DNA from: Candidatus Sulfidibacterium hydrothermale
Lineage (GTDB): Bacteria > Bacteroidota > Bacteroidia > Bacteroidales > F082
DNA length: 64,000 bases
Reading direction: 5' to 3'
Assembly (NCBI RefSeq): GCF_020149915.1
Contig: NZ_CP083760.1
Coordinates: 930,001-994,000 of the forward strand
Position numbers and translations under genes: made by a program. How positions within the stretch are numbered: the stretch's first letter is position 1; each line of letters starts with the position of its first letter. This document shows, in pieces, positions 15,632 through 23,838 of this stretch. The notes below the pieces were generated by a model. The model was not told the origin of the DNA. It did not search any database and was given only the letters and a program-made list of their open reading frames with translations.

Positions 15632-16531
15632 ATGAAAAGAGAAAACCTTTCTGCCCATTTTGCGGTGCTGGGGGCCAATGTGATTTTTGGCCTGAATTAC
15701 GTGATTGCCAAAGGGATCATGCCGGTGTGGATGGCGCCGCGGGCCATTATTTTTTTACGGGTGACAGGTGCGGCGGCTGCTTTTTGGCTGACGACGATTT
15801 GGGTGAAAAAGGAAAAAGTAGCCCGTGCCGATTTGAAGCGCATGTTTGTGGCGGCTTTCTTCGGGGTGGCCCTGAATCAGATTCTGTTTTTTGAAGGACT
15901 TAATCTGACCACGCCCATCAACGCTTCCATTATTATGGTAGGAACGCCTATTTTGGTGTTGGTGATGTCGCATTTTATCATCAAGGAGTCTGTTTCGGGG
16001 ATGAAGATGGCCGGCATTTTACTCGGATTTAGCGGGGCGGCATTTCTGATCTTGCGTAACGGCCAGTTTTCGCTTCGTTCGGATACTACCCTGGGTAATT
16101 TGCTGGTGTTGATTAATGCGGCTTCGTACGGTTTGTTTTTGGTACTGGTGAAACCGCTGATGTCGCGTTACCGGCCACTCACCGTGATGCGGATTGTTTT
16201 TTCTTTCGGACTGATCTTTGTCATTCCGGTGACGATTGGTCCTTTTCTGCACACCGATTTTCGGGTTATTCCGTTAAACATTTGGCTTTCGATTATTTAT
16301 GTGGTGATTTTTACCACCATTCTGGCTTATTTGCTGAACAACTATTCGTTAAAGAAAATTTCGCCTTCGGCCAATAGTTCTTACATTTACCTGCAGCCGG
16401 TGATGGCTTCGCTGGTGGCTATTGCTGCCGGAAAAGACCGGTTGACGTTAACGGAAGTCCTGGCTTCATTGCTTATTTTTGCCGGAGTTTATTTTGTGAA
16501 TGCCGGCAGACGAAAGAAACACTTGGCGTAA
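15632..16531 (+). CDS. EamA/DMT-family transporter
   Basis: 299 residues with about ten transmembrane helices in two EamA repeats (first from AHFAVLGANVIFGLNYVIAKG, second from GNLLVLINAASYGLFLVLVKP). Family members export or exchange metabolites such as amino acids; the substrate is unknown. The helix-3/4 region (PINASIIMVGTPILVLVMSHFIIKE) and the C-terminal SPSANSSYIYLQPVMASLVA segment are characteristic. Inner membrane. It probably sits in an operon with the DUF3127 gene, though no functional link is apparent. Confidence 0.9.
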   Translation: MKRENLSAHFAVLGANVIFGLNYVIAKGIMPVWMAPRAIIFLRVTGAAAAFWLTTIWVKKEKVARADLKRMFVAAFFGVALNQILFFEGLNLTTPINASIIMVGTPILVLVMSHFIIKESVSGMKMAGILLGFSGAAFLILRNGQFSLRSDTTLGNLLVLINAASYGLFLVLVKPLMSRYRPLTVMRIVFSFGLIFVIPVTIGPFLHTDFRVIPLNIWLSIIYVVIFTTILAYLLNNYSLKKISPSANSSYIYLQPVMASLVAIAAGKDRLTLTEVLASLLIFAGVYFVNAGRRKKHLA

Positions 16532-16572
16532 ACGGGACATGGTCCTTCCTTAACGGATTGTCGTTTGTCTGG

Positions 16573-17952
16573 TCATTTCTTCTTGAAATTCAGACAGTAA
16601 TGATGAAAGGTGTTGCTGACAAAGGTGTTGCCGTAGCCATACGGTGCCAGGTTAATGTCGTCTTGTAGCCAGAAAAATTCCGGAAGAAGAACAAACTTTT
16701 TACTGAGCGCTTTGGCCAAATCCCAGGCGAATGGATAATTTACTCCTTTTTTCTTGATGTTTTTTACAATGATGGTCATGTATCCGTTCGGTTTGAGTTG
16801 TCCGGCCAGGTGAAAATAGATGTTCACCAGCTCAGAAAGAAACCGGTCGTAATCTTCCATATTGCCCAGATCGCCGGCATCGTCAGAGTAGTTTACCCTC
16901 AATCCTTTTTGTTTTCTTTTGGCCTGGTTTTCGGCTCCTTTCATGTTCAGCATGTTCCAGTAAGGTGGTGAAGTAATGATGTAGTCGAAAGCCGGAAAAT
17001 CGTTTTTTCCGATGTCACGGGCATCTTTGTTCAGAATTTTGTAGTCGGGTTGTTCGGTTTTTTGTGAAAACAGCGACGGTGAAAGAAATTCTTGTAACCG
17101 GTTGTTGGCAATCCGGGTAAAGAATGAGCTTAGTTCGGTGCCGTAAGCGTTTCTGCCCAGTTGAACAGCTGCCAGCTGGGTAGAGCCGGTTCCGGTCATG
17201 GGATCAAAAACATTATCATTTTCGCGGGTGTAAAAGGAGATGAAGTCTTTGATGAGGTTTTCCGGAAACTTGGCCGGATGGAGAATCTCAGTTTTGTCGC
17301 GTGGCGGGGGTTTAATGATGCCCCACTGCCGGGGAAAACATTCTTTTTTCGAAACCGGCGCCGTTTCCCAATGAATGGTTTCACTTTCAAACCGGCCGTT
17401 GGCCCGATCGTCTTTTCGGAAATTGATGACGTAGAAAATGCCGTTTTCAAAATGTGGATCTGTGTTTTCGGGCAGGCATCCTATTTTTTCATCTTTCAGG
17501 CTCAATCCTGTGGCGATGGAATAAGCCAAATCCCATGCTGCAGGGAAATAATGATCTTGTAAAAAGTGATTGGGAATGAGAATGGTAATAAACCTTTTGG
17601 GCGTAAGCAGCGGATAAAGCTGTTTGGCCATGGAAAGGATTTGTGCCTTCAGGGTTTCCCACTCTTCGATGGTCCGGATTTCCTGAACGGTTTTTCTGAC
17701 ATCAATCAATGCATACTGAACCGGTTCGTCGAAGCCGGAAACAATACGGGCTCCGTTTTTTTCGGCTACGCGCAACAGGCTTTCTTTGTTTTTACCGTAG
17801 TAAAACAGGGTAGGGGCGTGTTCCGGATCGTCATATTTTATAAAAAACCGGATGTGTTTTTCATAAAGGGTTTCGGTACTGTCAGACAAAAACCATGATT
17901 TTTGAAACGGCAGCCACTCTTTGGATGAGATGTTATTGAACCGGTTTTTCAT
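16573..17952 (-). CDS. Orphan DNA methyltransferase (N4/N6 family) with N-terminal extension
   Basis: 459 residues. The C-terminal half is a DNA methyltransferase of the N6_N4_Mtase type: HPAKFPENLI (motif X), NVFDPMTGTGSTQLAAVQLGR (AdoMet motif I) and TSPPYW (catalytic motif IV, SPPYW at 328-332), in the beta-class order. SPPYW is usual for N4-cytosine or N6-adenine enzymes. The first 200 residues (from KEWLPFQKSWFLSD) have no family I recognise and could give target recognition. No restriction endonuclease or specificity gene lies beside it, so a regulatory or anti-restriction methylase is likely. The promoter -7 TACTTTTG is the complement of 18004-18011. Confidence 0.85.
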   Translation of the reverse strand: MKNRFNNISSKEWLPFQKSWFLSDSTETLYEKHIRFFIKYDDPEHAPTLFYYGKNKESLLRVAEKNGARIVSGFDEPVQYALIDVRKTVQEIRTIEEWETLKAQILSMAKQLYPLLTPKRFITILIPNHFLQDHYFPAAWDLAYSIATGLSLKDEKIGCLPENTDPHFENGIFYVINFRKDDRANGRFESETIHWETAPVSKKECFPRQWGIIKPPPRDKTEILHPAKFPENLIKDFISFYTRENDNVFDPMTGTGSTQLAAVQLGRNAYGTELSSFFTRIANNRLQEFLSPSLFSQKTEQPDYKILNKDARDIGKNDFPAFDYIITSPPYWNMLNMKGAENQAKRKQKGLRVNYSDDAGDLGNMEDYDRFLSELVNIYFHLAGQLKPNGYMTIIVKNIKKKGVNYPFAWDLAKALSKKFVLLPEFFWLQDDINLAPYGYGNTFVSNTFHHYCLNFKKK

Positions 17953-18036
17953 TCAGATCAATTTGACAGGAACAGGATTGCAAAAATTCGTTTAACTTGC
18001 GGGCAAAAGTAAACAATTCCTGTAAATTATATTGTA

Positions 18037-18807
18037 TTGATTGATAGTGAATTAAAAGGTATTCTTGAACGTAAGGTATTGTTATATAATACGCCGGAAT
18101 TTATTGCACCGGATCCGGTGAGTATTCCGCATGGTTTTACCCGAAAGGAAGATATTGAAATTGCCGGTTTTTTGACGGCATTGATTTCGTGGGGGCGGCG
18201 ACCGGCTATTTTAAAAGCTGCTTCCCGGATGATGCATGCCATGGATAATGCACCCTACGAATTTGTAACCGGATATTCGGATGATGATTTGAAACGGTTG
18301 GCAGGTTTTGTTTATCGTACTTTCAATGATTCGGATTTGTTGTTTCTGGTGGAAGCATTGCGATGGCTTTACCGGGAAAAGGGCGGACTGGAAACGGTTT
18401 GTACCGCATATTTTAACCGGCAGGGCTTGATAAAAGATGCCATTACGGGCTTACGAAAAGAATTGCTCAGGGTGCCTCATCTCAGTCGTTCAGAAAAGCA
18501 CCTGGCTGCCCCTGAAAAAGGTTCGGCAGCCAAGCGGATAAATATGTTTCTGCGCTGGATGGTGCGAAAAGATAACCGCGGGGTGGACTTCGGATTGTGG
18601 AAGCAAATTCCACCCCGGGCACTGATGATCCCTCTGGATGTTCACTCGGGAAATACCGCGCGGAAACTGGGATTGCTAAAACGAAAACAAAACGACTGGA
18701 AAGCCGTGGAAGAACTTACGGCCCGGTTACGCATTTTTGATGCAGCCGATCCGGTGAAATATGATTATGCCCTGTTTGGTACCGGGATCTACGAAAAATG
18801 GCCGTAA
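18037..18807 (+). CDS. TIGR02757 family protein (DUF2400)
   Basis: 256 residues. Matches the TIGR02757 family by its hallmark opening NTPEFIAPDPVSIPHGF followed by EDIEIAGFLTALISWGRR, the WMVRKDNRGVDFGLWKQI motif and PLDVHSGNTARKLGLLKRKQNDWKAVEELT. The last part resembles the helical region of HhH-GPD DNA glycosylases (an aspartate after a helix-hairpin-helix-like segment), so a base-excision-like role is possible but unproven. The only fitting start is TTG at 18037, since no ATG lies before the conserved core; this is unusual for the phylum. It ends 2 bp from the convergent fabI stop. Confidence 0.85.
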   Translation: MIDSELKGILERKVLLYNTPEFIAPDPVSIPHGFTRKEDIEIAGFLTALISWGRRPAILKAASRMMHAMDNAPYEFVTGYSDDDLKRLAGFVYRTFNDSDLLFLVEALRWLYREKGGLETVCTAYFNRQGLIKDAITGLRKELLRVPHLSRSEKHLAAPEKGSAAKRINMFLRWMVRKDNRGVDFGLWKQIPPRALMIPLDVHSGNTARKLGLLKRKQNDWKAVEELTARLRIFDAADPVKYDYALFGTGIYEKWP

Positions 18808-18809
18808 AT

Positions 18810-19667
18810 CTACTCCAGATCTTCGGGCAACTCAATGCCTAAATCGATCCCCAGACTTTTGTTGTACATGGCCATGGCTTTCAGGCTCATTCCCATGCTG
18901 GAAAATCCGCCATCATGATACAGGTTTTGCATGGTTACTTTGCGCGTCAGATCGCTGAACATCACCACGCAGTAATTGGCACATTCTTCGGCATCGGCGT
19001 TGCCTAATGGCGACATGCGATGAGTGAAGTCCATCAATCCGTCGAAACCTTTTACCCCGGAACCTGCCGTGGTTTTGGTGGGTGATTGCGAGATGGTGTT
19101 TACTCTGACTTTTCTTTCACGACCGTAAATGTAACCGAAGCTGCGGGCAATGGATTCGAGCAAAGCTTTGGCATCGGCCATATCGTTATAACCGTAAAGT
19201 ACACGTTGGGCTGCAATATAGGAAAGCGCTACCACCGAACCCCATTCGTTAATGGCATCCAGTTTGTACGCTACCTGCAGCATTTTATGGAAAGAGATGG
19301 CTGAAATATCCAGCGTTTTTTGAAGGTAATTGTAATTCAAATCGTTATAAACCCGTTTTTTGCGCACATTGAGTGACATGCCAATGGAATGCAGCACAAA
19401 ATCTACTTTTCCGCCCAAAACTTCCATGGAACGTTCAAAAACATGCATCAAATCATCCACGTTGGTGGCGTCGGCAGCAATGACTTCGGCATTGCATTTC
19501 TCTGCCAGTTCGTTCAGCTGACCAAAACGCAAAGCTGTGGGCGTGTTGCTCAGGGTAAAAACGGCGCCTTCTTCATAAGCCTTTTCGGCTGTTTTCCAGG
19601 CAATGGAATTTGAATCGAGTGCACCGAAAATAATTCCTTTTTTTCCTTTTAATAAATTGTATGACAT
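18810..19667 (-). CDS. fabI: Enoyl-[acyl-carrier-protein] reductase FabI
   Basis: 285 residues, cytoplasmic. It reduces trans-2-enoyl-ACP to acyl-ACP with NAD(P)H, the last step of each fatty-acid elongation round. It has an atypical short-chain dehydrogenase fold: nucleotide-binding KKGIIFGALDSNSIAW, then SYIAAQRVLYGYNDMADAK with the catalytic Tyr-x6-Lys of FabI, and the substrate-loop region NTISQSPTKTTAGSGVKGF. The C-terminal extension (MAMYNKSLGIDLG) is of the longer Bacteroidota type. The -7 TATCTTTG promoter is the complement of 19695-19702, 27 nt before the ATG. Probably the essential housekeeping copy. Confidence 0.95.
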   Translation of the reverse strand: MSYNLLKGKKGIIFGALDSNSIAWKTAEKAYEEGAVFTLSNTPTALRFGQLNELAEKCNAEVIAADATNVDDLMHVFERSMEVLGGKVDFVLHSIGMSLNVRKKRVYNDLNYNYLQKTLDISAISFHKMLQVAYKLDAINEWGSVVALSYIAAQRVLYGYNDMADAKALLESIARSFGYIYGRERKVRVNTISQSPTKTTAGSGVKGFDGLMDFTHRMSPLGNADAEECANYCVVMFSDLTRKVTMQNLYHDGGFSSMGMSLKAMAMYNKSLGIDLGIELPEDLE

Positions 19668-19788
19668 TTCCGCTGATTAAGTTGTTTACCGCGGCAAAGA
19701 TAAAAGTTTTTAGAATTTTAAAGCCGGAAAGTCAGTTTTTGACGATGGAAAAGCAAGGCCGGAAAATAACAAGTAGAGTTACAGGATA

Positions 19789-20376
19789 TTATGATTTGAT
19801 GTGCTCCTGAAGAAACCGGATGAGTTTGACCATGGCACGTCCACGATGGCTGATCTTGTTTTTGGTTTCCAAAGGCATCAGGGCAAAAGTTTCCTGATAT
19901 CCGTCGGGAAGGAAAACCGGATCGTAACCAAAACCTCCGTTGCCGGTGCGATGAGGTAAAATGATTCCCTCTACTTTTCCTTCAAAAAAGTATTCTTTCC
20001 CGTCCAGAATTAATGAAACAACTGTTTTAAAGCAGGCTTTTCGGTTTTCAATTCCCTGAAGTTCTTTTAAGAGTTTTTCGGTGTTTTGTTCGTAAGTGGC
20101 GTTTTCTCCGGCATACCGGGCAGAATAAACGCCGGGGGCTCCGCCAAGGGCCTCTACTTCCAGTCCGGTATCGTCTGCAAAGCAATCCTGACCATATTTT
20201 TCATAAATGAAACGGGCTTTTTGGGAAGCGTTTTCGGCAAGGGTTTGGCCTGTTTCAGGAATTGTTCCCTGGAATCCCAATTCCTTTAATGAGATGATTT
20301 CAATCAGTCCCTGTGAAAGGGCTTTTACTTCATCCAGTTTGTGTTGGTTGTTGGTGGCAAAAATAATTCTCTTCAT
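19789..20376 (-). CDS. rdgB: XTP/dITP pyrophosphatase RdgB/HAM1
   Basis: 195 residues. It hydrolyses non-canonical purine triphosphates (dITP, XTP) to monophosphates, keeping them out of DNA and RNA. Family motifs: the N-terminal ATNNQHKLDEV, the catalytic FADDTGLEVEALGGAPGVYSARYAG, then GNGGFGYDPVF and the C-terminal KNKISHRGRA. Full length for the family, cytoplasmic. Promoter: complement of 20441-20448 (TATCTTTG), with a GC-rich palindrome (about 20411-20427) in the leader. Confidence 0.95.
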   Translation of the reverse strand: MKRIIFATNNQHKLDEVKALSQGLIEIISLKELGFQGTIPETGQTLAENASQKARFIYEKYGQDCFADDTGLEVEALGGAPGVYSARYAGENATYEQNTEKLLKELQGIENRKACFKTVVSLILDGKEYFFEGKVEGIILPHRTGNGGFGYDPVFLPDGYQETFALMPLETKNKISHRGRAMVKLIRFLQEHIKS

Positions 20377-20474
20377 GAATGGTTTATTTTCTTTTTGGTA
20401 ACCACGTTAAACCCCCCGGGCGGGTTTGTACGTTTTGGGGCAAAGATACTTCTTCTTTTTTCAGGTGAAAGCAT

Positions 20475-20513
20475 AAAAAAAGGCCTCCCATTTCAAAAAT
20501 GAAACAGGAAGCC
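20475..20513 (-). terminator. Terminator of the tandem DUF2202 gene
   Basis: GGCCTCCCATTTC (20482-20494) and GAAACAGGAAGCC (20501-20513) form an interrupted stem around a 6-nt loop. The A-run at 20475-20481 becomes a T-tract on the minus strand, downstream of the gene that ends at 20540. Confidence 0.75.
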
Positions 20514-20539
20514 AAAAAGTGGACAGGTTTTATCGTTTA

Positions 20540-21799
20540 TTATCTGCCGCAGTGTTCTCCACTGCTGTTAATAATGTCGTCGAATTCTTCCTGGGAGATG
20601 TAAGCCGGAGTGTAGGTAGCTCCATTAGCTGTCAGTTGCGATACGAAAGCCCGCATGTGATTGCGTGAACCGCAGGTGAGGCGGCTAAATGTTGCCAGGA
20701 TAGCTTCGTTGGTTGTTTTTGTACTGAATTCTTCCAGGTCATAGATATCAAGATCTTCGATGGTGGCACCTACGGTTAAGGCATCTACCAGTGATGTTGA
20801 ACCTTTTTCAACTAAGGTTTGGTAAAGATCCTGCAAGGTACTGTTGCTAAACTCACCCGGTTCGGGTAAAGCCGGATCCGGAATGTTGTAAGCTTCGAGA
20901 AGGCTCAAAATAGCATCCATGTGTGTTTGTTCAGCATTTGAGATGTTGTCGAATACCTGAGCACCCCATTTTTCGTACAATGCATCATAAACATCACGGG
21001 CCAGTTTTTCTTCTTCACGCATTTGCAGTAACATGACGGAATCTTCAGGAGTCAGCGGAGCATAAACCAAGGTGTCAGAGGAGTAGTAATTGGAGCTGTC
21101 GCAGTTATAGGAAGATGAGGAAGAAAAAGAAGAAGAAAATGAGAGCCCGCAACGTTCATGTGCACTGTTAATGATGTCATCAAACTCTGTTTGGGAAATA
21201 TATGATGGGGTATAAGTTTCGCCTTCTGCTGCCAGTTGCGATACGAAAGCCCGCATGTGGTTACGTGAGCCACAGGTCAAAAACTGAAATACTTCCTGAA
21301 TCAGTTCGTTATCGGTTTCCTGGACAAATTTTTCCAGATCGTAAATATCGAGATCTTCAATGGTAGCACCTACTTTCAACGCATCAACCAATGAGGTGCT
21401 GCCCTGATTAACAAGCGTAGTGTACAGGTCCTGTAATTCAGGATTGGAGAATTGACCAGGTTCTGGCAAAGCAGGATCAGGAATACCTAATGTATCTAAC
21501 AACATTTTAACGGCATCCATGTGTTTTTGTTCAGCATTGGAAATATTATCAAAGACTTTAGCTCCCCATTTTTCATACAAAGCATCATATACGTCTCGTG
21601 CCAGTTTTTCTTCTTCACGCATTTGCAGAAGCATGGTGGAGTCGTCGCTGGTAACAACTTCACTCTTTTCAGTAAGAGTGGAAAGGTCAACGCTGTCAGA
21701 AGTTTTGTCGCAGCTTGTGATAAATACGCTACTACCGATAAACAGTATACCGGTGAATAAGAGGGAGAATACCTTTTTCATTTTCTGTAACTTTTTCAT
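20540..21799 (-). CDS. Lipoprotein with two tandem DUF2202 domains
   Basis: 419 residues. A signal peptide ends in a lipobox (FITSC), so it is probably membrane-anchored. Two DUF2202 domains follow (about 50-215 and 250-415), nearly duplicated: each has MLLQMREEEKLARDVYDALYEKWGA, FDNISNAEQ.HMDA, GATIEDLDIYDLE, LTCGSRNHMRAFVSQL and EFDDIIN. The Glu/His pattern is that of a ferritin-like four-helix fold able to bind metal; DUF2202 proteins have no established function. A Ser-rich linker (SSSFSSSSS) joins the units. A 19-mer containing a response-regulator-type direct repeat lies 87-103 bp upstream (21886-21902). A second, single-domain DUF2202 lipoprotein gene follows at 22325-22966. See the regulon finding. 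Confidence 0.9.
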   Translation of the reverse strand: MKKLQKMKKVFSLLFTGILFIGSSVFITSCDKTSDSVDLSTLTEKSEVVTSDDSTMLLQMREEEKLARDVYDALYEKWGAKVFDNISNAEQKHMDAVKMLLDTLGIPDPALPEPGQFSNPELQDLYTTLVNQGSTSLVDALKVGATIEDLDIYDLEKFVQETDNELIQEVFQFLTCGSRNHMRAFVSQLAAEGETYTPSYISQTEFDDIINSAHERCGLSFSSSFSSSSSYNCDSSNYYSSDTLVYAPLTPEDSVMLLQMREEEKLARDVYDALYEKWGAQVFDNISNAEQTHMDAILSLLEAYNIPDPALPEPGEFSNSTLQDLYQTLVEKGSTSLVDALTVGATIEDLDIYDLEEFSTKTTNEAILATFSRLTCGSRNHMRAFVSQLTANGATYTPAYISQEEFDDIINSSGEHCGR

Positions 21800-21883
21800 G
21801 ATTTTTTATTTTTAATGATTGAATAAATTTTTCTTCTGCCCCCTGTATGTCAAAAAGGCTGCCAAAAATTTTTTCGGGCCGGG

Positions 21884-21902
21884 TTTTTAAGAAAATCTTA
21901 AG
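21884..21902. promoter_or_regulatory. Putative response-regulator box, site 1
   Basis: TTTTTAAGAAAATCTTAAG. The two half-sites TTAAG start at 21887 and 21898, an 11-bp period as bound by tandem OmpR/PhoB-family dimers. The identical 19-mer recurs at 25459-25477. It lies upstream of the tandem DUF2202 gene. Confidence 0.6.
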
Positions 21903-22272
21903 AAAACAACCGGTTGTTTGAATGGGGTTTCTTGCGGCTGTTTTTTAGAAAACAAAGAAAATTTCCATGTTTATAATTGGTTGTTTTTCAATATTTTATT
22001 GTGTAATTTTTCTGACCGTAATAAAAGTGTTGGCACGAGGCCTGGCGGGTGTTTTAAAGCCGGAAAAATTTTTTTAGAAAAAATTTCTTTATTTTTTCTT
22101 TCCCCGGATTGGGTTTTTTATTTCTGCGTTGCTGGTCGAAGAATACGACCGTTTGGGCGAATTGTTTGGAGAAAGATTAATATCCTTTATCTTTTTGGGA
22201 GGCGTCTGAAACAAAAATCAGATAAAGATGTTTTGAAATGCCCGGATAATGTAGAATGAAATGGGAAAAACG

Positions 22273-22303
22273 AAAAAAGCTTCCCGGAGAGGGAAGCTTT
22301 TTT
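22273..22303. terminator. Bidirectional intrinsic terminator
   Basis: AAAAAAGCTTCCC and GGGAAGCTTTTTT are perfectly complementary over 13 bp around a GGAGA loop, with T-tracts on both strands. It lies 22 bp beyond the stop of the second DUF2202 gene. Confidence 0.9.
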
Positions 22304-22324
22304 GAAGGTTGATGTTGTATCAGG

Positions 22325-22966
22325 TTATTGCAGTCCGCATTGCTCGCTGGGACTGTTAATGATATCGTCAAATTCGGTTTGTGAAATGTACACCGGAGTA
22401 TAGGTGATGTCGTAAACCTGTAATTGGGAAACAAAAGAACGCATATGGTTACGTGAGCCACAGGTCAGAAACTGGAAAGTATTTAGAATATCCTGATTGG
22501 TGGTTTTACTCATATACTCTTCCAGGTCGTAGATGTCTAAGTCTTCAATGGTTGCTCCCACCAACAAGCTGTTGGTGAGGGAACTGTCGCCTTTGGCTAC
22601 CAGACTGGTATATAATGCCTGTAAATCCGGATTGTTAAACTTGCCGGGTTCGCTGCTGGCCGGATCGGGAATGCCATATTTGTTTAAAAGTTTTAGTACT
22701 TCATCCATGTGGGTTTGCTCACTGCGGGCAATATTGGTAAAAACCCGTAATCCCCATTTGTCGTATAAGGCCGTGTATACATCGCGGGCCAGCTTTTCTT
22801 CTTCACGCATGTGAACTACCATGGTAGAATCCTCTGCGTTGAGTTTAGGGGTTGGGTTGTCGGAAGAATCATCACATCCTGAAAACAAGAAGGTGTTTCC
22901 TATAATTAAGGCAAGCAGGATGGAAGGTATTATGCTCCACAACTTTGAATACTTTAAACTTTTCAT
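22325..22966 (-). CDS. Single-domain DUF2202 lipoprotein
   Basis: 213 residues. The hydrophobic signal ends in a lipobox (LFSGC), followed by an Asp/Ser/Pro linker and one DUF2202 domain (about 50-210): MREEEKLARDVYTALYDKWG, NIARSEQTHMDEV, GATIEDLDIYDLEEYM, LTCGSRNHMRSF and EFDDIIN. It is closest to the repeats of the neighbouring tandem protein, so the two genes are likely paralogues. The divergent region to the response-regulator gene contains a TTTAAG-N5-TTTAAG repeat (23044-23060), 78 bp before this ATG. Probable envelope metal-binding or stress role (inference). Confidence 0.9.
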   Translation of the reverse strand: MKSLKYSKLWSIIPSILLALIIGNTFLFSGCDDSSDNPTPKLNAEDSTMVVHMREEEKLARDVYTALYDKWGLRVFTNIARSEQTHMDEVLKLLNKYGIPDPASSEPGKFNNPDLQALYTSLVAKGDSSLTNSLLVGATIEDLDIYDLEEYMSKTTNQDILNTFQFLTCGSRNHMRSFVSQLQVYDITYTPVYISQTEFDDIINSPSEQCGLQ

Positions 22967-23042
22967 GACTTTATTGTTTTAACGTTGTTATTATGGTGCT
23001 AAAATATTTTTAATTTCCATCTCCCGGTGAATGTTGGTTGTA

Positions 23043-23060
23043 TTTTAAGCTGATTTTAAG
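23043..23060. promoter_or_regulatory. Putative response-regulator box, site 2
   Basis: TTTTAAG at 23043-23049 and again at 23054-23060, 11-bp period. It lies in the divergent region between the DUF2202 lipoprotein gene (start 22966) and the response-regulator gene (start 23149), so it could serve both, including autoregulation. Confidence 0.55.
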
Positions 23061-23148
23061 ATAAAAACGTGTTTTATTTGATAAAAATACTGTTTTTTTG
23101 CATTTTAGATAAAAGTACATAAAATATTATAAAGGCCGTAAAAAAATT

Positions 23149-23838
23149 GTGAAAAAAATATTGATTATAGAAGACGAACCCGGTATCAGCACCTTTTTAA
23201 AAGAAGGGCTGGAAGAAGAAGGTTATCAGATTGAAATTGCTGAAGAAGGGGAGTCCGGACTGAAAAAAGCATTGTCCGGAAAATTTGATTTGATTCTGAT
23301 GGACTGGATGCTTCCCGGATTGAGTGGCCTGGAAATTACAAATAAGCTTCGCGAAACAGATGTGGTTACCCCGATCATTTTTTTAACGGCTAAAGATACG
23401 GTGCAGGATACCATTCTTGGGCTTCGTTCCGGTGCCAACGATTACCTGAAAAAGCCGTTTAGCTTCGAAGAACTTCTTGAACGTATTCATGTTCAGTTCA
23501 GAAAACCTCATGCGAAAACTACGGTATTTCGCCATGGGCCTTTGACCATTGACGATGCTAAACATGAAGTGAAATGGTTTGATAAAACTGTTTCGTTAAC
23601 GCAAAAAGAATATGACCTTTTACTTTTCCTGATTAAGAACAAAAACCGGATATGTACCCGTAAAGAAATCCTGAAGAAAGTATGGGACATTCATTTTGAA
23701 TACAGTTCGGGGGTTATTGATGTGTATATTAACTCGCTGCGGAAAAAGCTTCCTGCTGAAAACAACGGAGAACTGATTGAAACGGTCAGAGGGATTGGTT
23801 ATATCATTAAAGATAAAGAAGATGAAAGCGGGATTTAA
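23149..23838 (+). CDS. OmpR/PhoB-family response regulator
   Basis: 229 residues. A receiver domain (1-120) carries the acidic pair E8-D9, phospho-acceptor D52 (LILMDWMLPGLSG), the conserved Thr and Lys (FLTAK and LKKPF). A C-terminal winged helix (about 130-225) shows LTQKEYDLLLFLIKNKNRICTRKEIL and the wing VRGIGYII. The start is GTG at 23149. Its reading frame overlaps the histidine kinase start (ATG 23822) by 17 bp, so translation is coupled. Its likely targets are the three 11-bp direct repeats at 21886, 23044 and 25461. It resembles metal-responsive regulators of the CusR/BasR kind by neighbourhood. Confidence 0.93.
   Translation: MKKILIIEDEPGISTFLKEGLEEEGYQIEIAEEGESGLKKALSGKFDLILMDWMLPGLSGLEITNKLRETDVVTPIIFLTAKDTVQDTILGLRSGANDYLKKPFSFEELLERIHVQFRKPHAKTTVFRHGPLTIDDAKHEVKWFDKTVSLTQKEYDLLLFLIKNKNRICTRKEILKKVWDIHFEYSSGVIDVYINSLRKKLPAENNGELIETVRGIGYIIKDKEDESGI

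Larger units (their letters stand above)
21800..22324. other. Intergenic region with regulatory repeat and terminator
   Basis: 525 bp between two minus-strand DUF2202 genes. It holds the direct repeat TTTAAG-N5-CTTAAG (21886-21902) of the upstream region and the bidirectional terminator at 22273-22303. The remainder is AT-rich without convincing genes; the open frame at 21918-22259 has no homology and no promoter. Confidence 0.65.

Noticed and set aside
21918-22259. 113-codon frame in the intergenic region between the DUF2202 genes
   Set aside because: Low-complexity Phe/Lys composition, no promoter, no recognisable family; the region is better explained as regulatory.
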